A stretch of DNA of 64,000 nt, from NCBI GenBank assembly GCA_963678055.1, contig OY782679.1, positions 2,232,001-2,296,000 on the forward strand, in the 5' to 3' direction. The number at the start of each line of letters is the position of its first letter. The first letter of the stretch is position 1. The translations under genes were made by a program, and so were the position numbers. The DNA comes from CAXXOK01 sp963678055 (GTDB lineage: Bacteria > Bacillota > Clostridia > Christensenellales > Aristaeellaceae). Positions 61,429-64,000 of this stretch are shown piece by piece. The notes under the pieces were generated by a model, which was not told the origin of the DNA, searched no databases, and was given only the letters and a program-made list of their open reading frames with translations.

Positions 61429-62694
61429 CTAAAGCACCGGTTGGCCGTCCACAAACTTTTGCACAAGCCGTAAATCGCCGGACAAGTACAGCGCGCGCTC
61501 CAGGCGCTGTGGCACGGTCAGATCCACGGTGGTACGCAGCTTGGTATCGTCCAGCACCAGTGCATCGAGCATATACCCTTCCTCAAAGCTGCCGCACTTA
61601 CCAAAGAAACTTCCTCCGCCCTTGGTGGCCATGTAGAAAACCTCCGGGAAGGTGAGCACGGGTTCGTTCGGTTCTACAATGCGCCAGTAGAGCTTTGAAA
61701 ACTGCACTGCGTTGGTCACGATTCGGAGCATGTCAATGCTCTCCCCACCGGCCACATCGCTGCCAAGCCCCATGCGCACTCCCGCCGACAGCAGCCTGCG
61801 TACCGGCGCGATGCCGGAGCGCAGGTTCGCGTTGGAGGACGGGCAATGGGCAACCATGGTACCGCGCTGCCGGAGCAGTTCAACTTCCGCATCTTCCGGG
61901 TACACCACATGGGCCATCACGGCATTGGATAGCATACCATAGCGGTCGTAGGCCCCGGCATAGTGTTCCACATCCGGGCTTAACTCTTTCACCCAGTTGA
62001 TTTCATCACGCGTTTCAGACAAATGCGACTGTACGGGAACGTTGTACTTATCCTTCAAGCCCTGCAGCCGTGCCATCAGCGCGTCCGTGCAGGATGGCAC
62101 AAAGCGCGGCGTAATCATCGGTTTGATTTTCGTAAAGCGTTCCTGCATAGCCACAATCCAGGCTTCGGTGTCCGCTGCCGCTTGGTCTGCCGATATCTCG
62201 CACAGGTCTTTGGGTGCATTGCGGTCCATACTCAGCTTGCCTACATAGCCTTGCAGGCCGGAGGCTTCCAGGTACTCCGCCAGCAGCAGCGTAGCGGGTG
62301 TATGTAGCGTGGCAAAGCAGCAAAACCGCGCAGTAAAGCTCTGTTTCAGCGCCTGGGTGAATGCGGCATAGGCCCGGCTTGCATACTCCAGATCGGTATA
62401 TTTCGCTTCCTCTGGGAAGGCGTAGGTATACAGCCAGTCGATCAGCTCCATATCCATGCCCAGCCCGCGGTAAGCAAACTGCGGGGCATGCAGGTGCAAA
62501 TCATACAGCGCCGGCAATACCAGCCGACCCGTATAATCCAGTAAATTCAGGTGCTTGAAGCGCTCCGGAATCTCGCGAAAGACACCGGCGCATACGCCGT
62601 TTTCGCATACCAGGTAACCGTGGGGAATGGTTTGAATGCGCTCAGGCGTATCGCCCCAGACGATATGCCCTTTGAGGACAAAGTTTGCTTTCAT
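61429..62694 (-). CDS. guaD: Guanine deaminase
   Basis: 421 residues, amidohydrolase superfamily. ALYDLHLHAPQFAYRGLGMD has the HxH zinc ligands and the HAPQ phrase characteristic of guanine deaminase. VQSHLSETRDE and MAHVVYPEDAE hold the next histidines, and GLGSDVAGG the final aspartate. It deaminates guanine to xanthine in purine salvage. N- and C-terminal strands form the composite beta-sandwich usual for the family. It overlaps the upstream EEP gene by four bases (ATGA), so they are coupled. Other aminohydrolases are possible, but the motif set favours GuaD. Confidence 0.9.
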   Translation of the reverse strand: MKANFVLKGHIVWGDTPERIQTIPHGYLVCENGVCAGVFREIPERFKHLNLLDYTGRLVLPALYDLHLHAPQFAYRGLGMDMELIDWLYTYAFPEEAKYTDLEYASRAYAAFTQALKQSFTARFCCFATLHTPATLLLAEYLEASGLQGYVGKLSMDRNAPKDLCEISADQAAADTEAWIVAMQERFTKIKPMITPRFVPSCTDALMARLQGLKDKYNVPVQSHLSETRDEINWVKELSPDVEHYAGAYDRYGMLSNAVMAHVVYPEDAEVELLRQRGTMVAHCPSSNANLRSGIAPVRRLLSAGVRMGLGSDVAGGESIDMLRIVTNAVQFSKLYWRIVEPNEPVLTFPEVFYMATKGGGSFFGKCGSFEEGYMLDALVLDDTKLRTTVDLTVPQRLERALYLSGDLRLVQKFVDGQPVL

Positions 62695-63749
62695 TGCAGT
62701 GTAAAGTCCATAACCACGGGTTGGTGGTCTGTATTCTGGAAGTTCAGGTCGATGGTTTCCACGCCATTGACTTTGATGTTGTCAGACACGATATATCCGT
62801 CGATCACATACATCACATGCTGATCGCGGTTGCCAAGGTATGGCCTGTCCAGCGACCGGCAGGTGGGTGCGCTGAGATCATAGGCAAAGGAGAACCCTTC
62901 GGGCAGGTCGCTTTGCAGCAGCTGGCCCGGCAGCCAGACATTTTCATCGGGAATCGGGAACCAGTCCAATGCGCCCGGAAACTGGGCGTTAAAGTCACCG
63001 CCCGCAATGACGTAATTCCCCTTTTTCAGCTCGTCCTTCATCAGGGAGACCAGCATATCCATCTGCTTTTGCCGTAGCTCGCCGGAGGTATAGGCTTCCA
63101 GGTGCAGGTTGATCAGCACCAGCGAATGATCGGACTCGTCGATCGGCAAATATTCCACCAGTAGGCAGCGTTTCAGGTTCGCCAGGCTGATTGGCCAGGC
63201 ATGCGCGTTTGGCAGCGAGATACGCTCGGCATGTTCTACCTTCAGGTTGGACAGTGTTAACAAGCCGCTTTCCACCTTGCCGATAGGCGGAATGGGAAAC
63301 GGGACAAACGGCACATTGAAGTTATAGGCAAACGCCCGCCCCATCGAAAGTCCACGCGTGAAGTACTCCGCCTGGTCTATACCGTAGGAGCGGTTGGAGC
63401 TGGTGTCCACTTCCTGTAAAAGTGCCAGATCCGGCTGCTGATTATACAGCGCACCAAGCAGGCTTTGCAGGTTGGTTTCCACCACAGCTTTGCTCTCTGG
63501 ACGCACGCCGTCGCCGCCGTCCATAAAGAAGTCCTGGTCGCGGTCCAGCCCGCCATAGCCGATATTGAGCGTAACGATTTGGTAGGTTTTCCCGGTCTCC
63601 ACAAAATCGTGCCGCACACCCATAGTTGCAGTTACGGTTTGGGTATCGGTAGGGCGGTATTCCGCGATCCAAAGCCAAGAAAGCAGCCCGACCACCAAAA
63701 TTACGATGATCAAAAGCAGCGCTGCAAGCACCCGAAATAAACCGCGCAT
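62691..63749 (-). CDS. Membrane-anchored endonuclease/exonuclease/phosphatase family protein
   Basis: 352 residues. One N-terminal membrane segment (VLAALLLIIVILVVGLLSWLW) places the domain outside the cell. EEP motifs: TLNIGYGGLD, LQEVDTSSN (metal-binding Glu), INLHLEAY, GGDFNAQF and TDHQPVVMDF (catalytic Asp-His). The superfamily includes nucleases, sphingomyelinases and inositol-phosphate phosphatases. Membrane anchorage argues for an extracellular nucleic acid, lipid or sugar phosphate substrate. Coupling to guaD hints at purine scavenging from external nucleic acids, which is inference only. Confidence 0.8.
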   Translation of the reverse strand: MRGLFRVLAALLLIIVILVVGLLSWLWIAEYRPTDTQTVTATMGVRHDFVETGKTYQIVTLNIGYGGLDRDQDFFMDGGDGVRPESKAVVETNLQSLLGALYNQQPDLALLQEVDTSSNRSYGIDQAEYFTRGLSMGRAFAYNFNVPFVPFPIPPIGKVESGLLTLSNLKVEHAERISLPNAHAWPISLANLKRCLLVEYLPIDESDHSLVLINLHLEAYTSGELRQKQMDMLVSLMKDELKKGNYVIAGGDFNAQFPGALDWFPIPDENVWLPGQLLQSDLPEGFSFAYDLSAPTCRSLDRPYLGNRDQHVMYVIDGYIVSDNIKVNGVETIDLNFQNTDHQPVVMDFTLQ

Positions 63750-63842
63750 ACGATAGCCTCCTCCGTATTGGTTTGCTATTACGTCTGATTATACCAAATT
63801 GAACTGCGCCAAACAAGCAAAGTATGCCACTCTTTCGCCGGT

Positions 63843-64000
63843 TTATGCCTGTTTGGTTTCGATCTCGACCACGCCCGCGCAGAACGAAAACGTATGAAAT
63901 ACAGCCCGGCAGCCGTGCAGACTTTCCCGGAGCTTGGAAAACACAATGTAGTTTTCCTCGTCGTCCCACAAATCACCGCTGGCAGCCCTGCAATTGTCCA
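63843..64000 (-). CDS. C-terminal end of an unidentified protein (starts outside window)
   Basis: An open frame enters from the window edge and ends at TAA (63845-63843) after 51 residues, with believable composition (DLWDDEENYIVFSKLRES, then HTFSFCAGVVEIETKQ). No family is recognised from this fragment. It lies about 95 bases upstream of the EEP gene on the same strand. Confidence 0.5.
   Translation of the reverse strand, partial: DNCRAASGDLWDDEENYIVFSKLRESLHGCRAVFHTFSFCAGVVEIETKQA

Noticed and set aside
1..64000. CRISPR array, prophage or toxin-antitoxin module
   Set aside because: No regularly spaced repeats, phage structural genes or toxin-antitoxin pairs were seen; only isolated transposase and integrase remnants.

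Overview
The window reads as chromosomal DNA of an anaerobic Bacillota (Clostridia-type) bacterium of roughly balanced GC. The evidence is strong AGGAGG ribosome-binding sites with frequent TTG/GTG starts, a CtsR operator in front of clpB, a LoaP/NusG-type antiterminator, a YesN-type AraC response regulator, LplB/YtcP-type sugar permeases and tRNA genes with encoded CCA. No species is assigned.

Layout. (1) 1-11.3 kb, minus strand: a surface-polysaccharide operon. It is headed by a NusG paralogue and an initiating sugar-phosphate transferase. A complete GDP-D-glycero-D-manno-heptose set (hddC, hddA, gmhB, gmhA) follows with galE inside it, then glycosyltransferases, a radical SAM/SPASM enzyme, an MptE-like protein and a Wzy-like polymerase cut by the window edge. 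(2) 11.3-13 kb: a gene-poor stretch with an IS5-family transposase remnant. (3) 13-37.2 kb: seven paralogous secreted proteins of about 630-650 residues, each with a C-terminal PHB-depolymerase/feruloyl-esterase-like alpha/beta-hydrolase lobe. Two are on the minus strand, four on the plus strand in a row, one on the minus strand. Among them sit a YtfQRT-YjfF-type (galactofuranose-family) sugar importer, a response regulator without a kinase gene, and a second YtfQ-like binding lipoprotein. (4) 37.2-43 kb: a decayed patch with an IS3 transposase remnant, an AT-richer MacB/FtsX-like ABC transporter, a shattered ECF sigma factor and a frameshifted iron-sulfur flavoprotein. (5) 43-46.8 kb: an LplB/YtcP sugar importer without its own ATPase gene, ending at the remnant of a tyrosine integrase beside tRNA-Pro and tRNA-Thr. 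(6) 47-64 kb: mostly housekeeping genes: rpmE, a parvulin-type foldase, an L,D-transpeptidase-like protein, clpB, a GH13 neopullulanase-like enzyme, envelope proteins of unknown role, CvpA, serC-serA, guaD and a membrane-anchored EEP-family protein.

How the parts may work together. The hydrolase array and importer look like a secreted de-esterification plus sugar-uptake locus: exported esterases trim a decorated glycan or polyester, and the freed sugar enters through YtfQRT-YjfF under the YesN-type regulator. This is inference from family and neighbourhood; no substrate can be read from the sequence. The most unusual observation is that the N-terminal half of every paralogue looks like a second alpha/beta-hydrolase fold whose nucleophile elbow reads G-[IF]-D-G-G, or G-L-G-G-G in one copy, instead of G-x-S-x-G.
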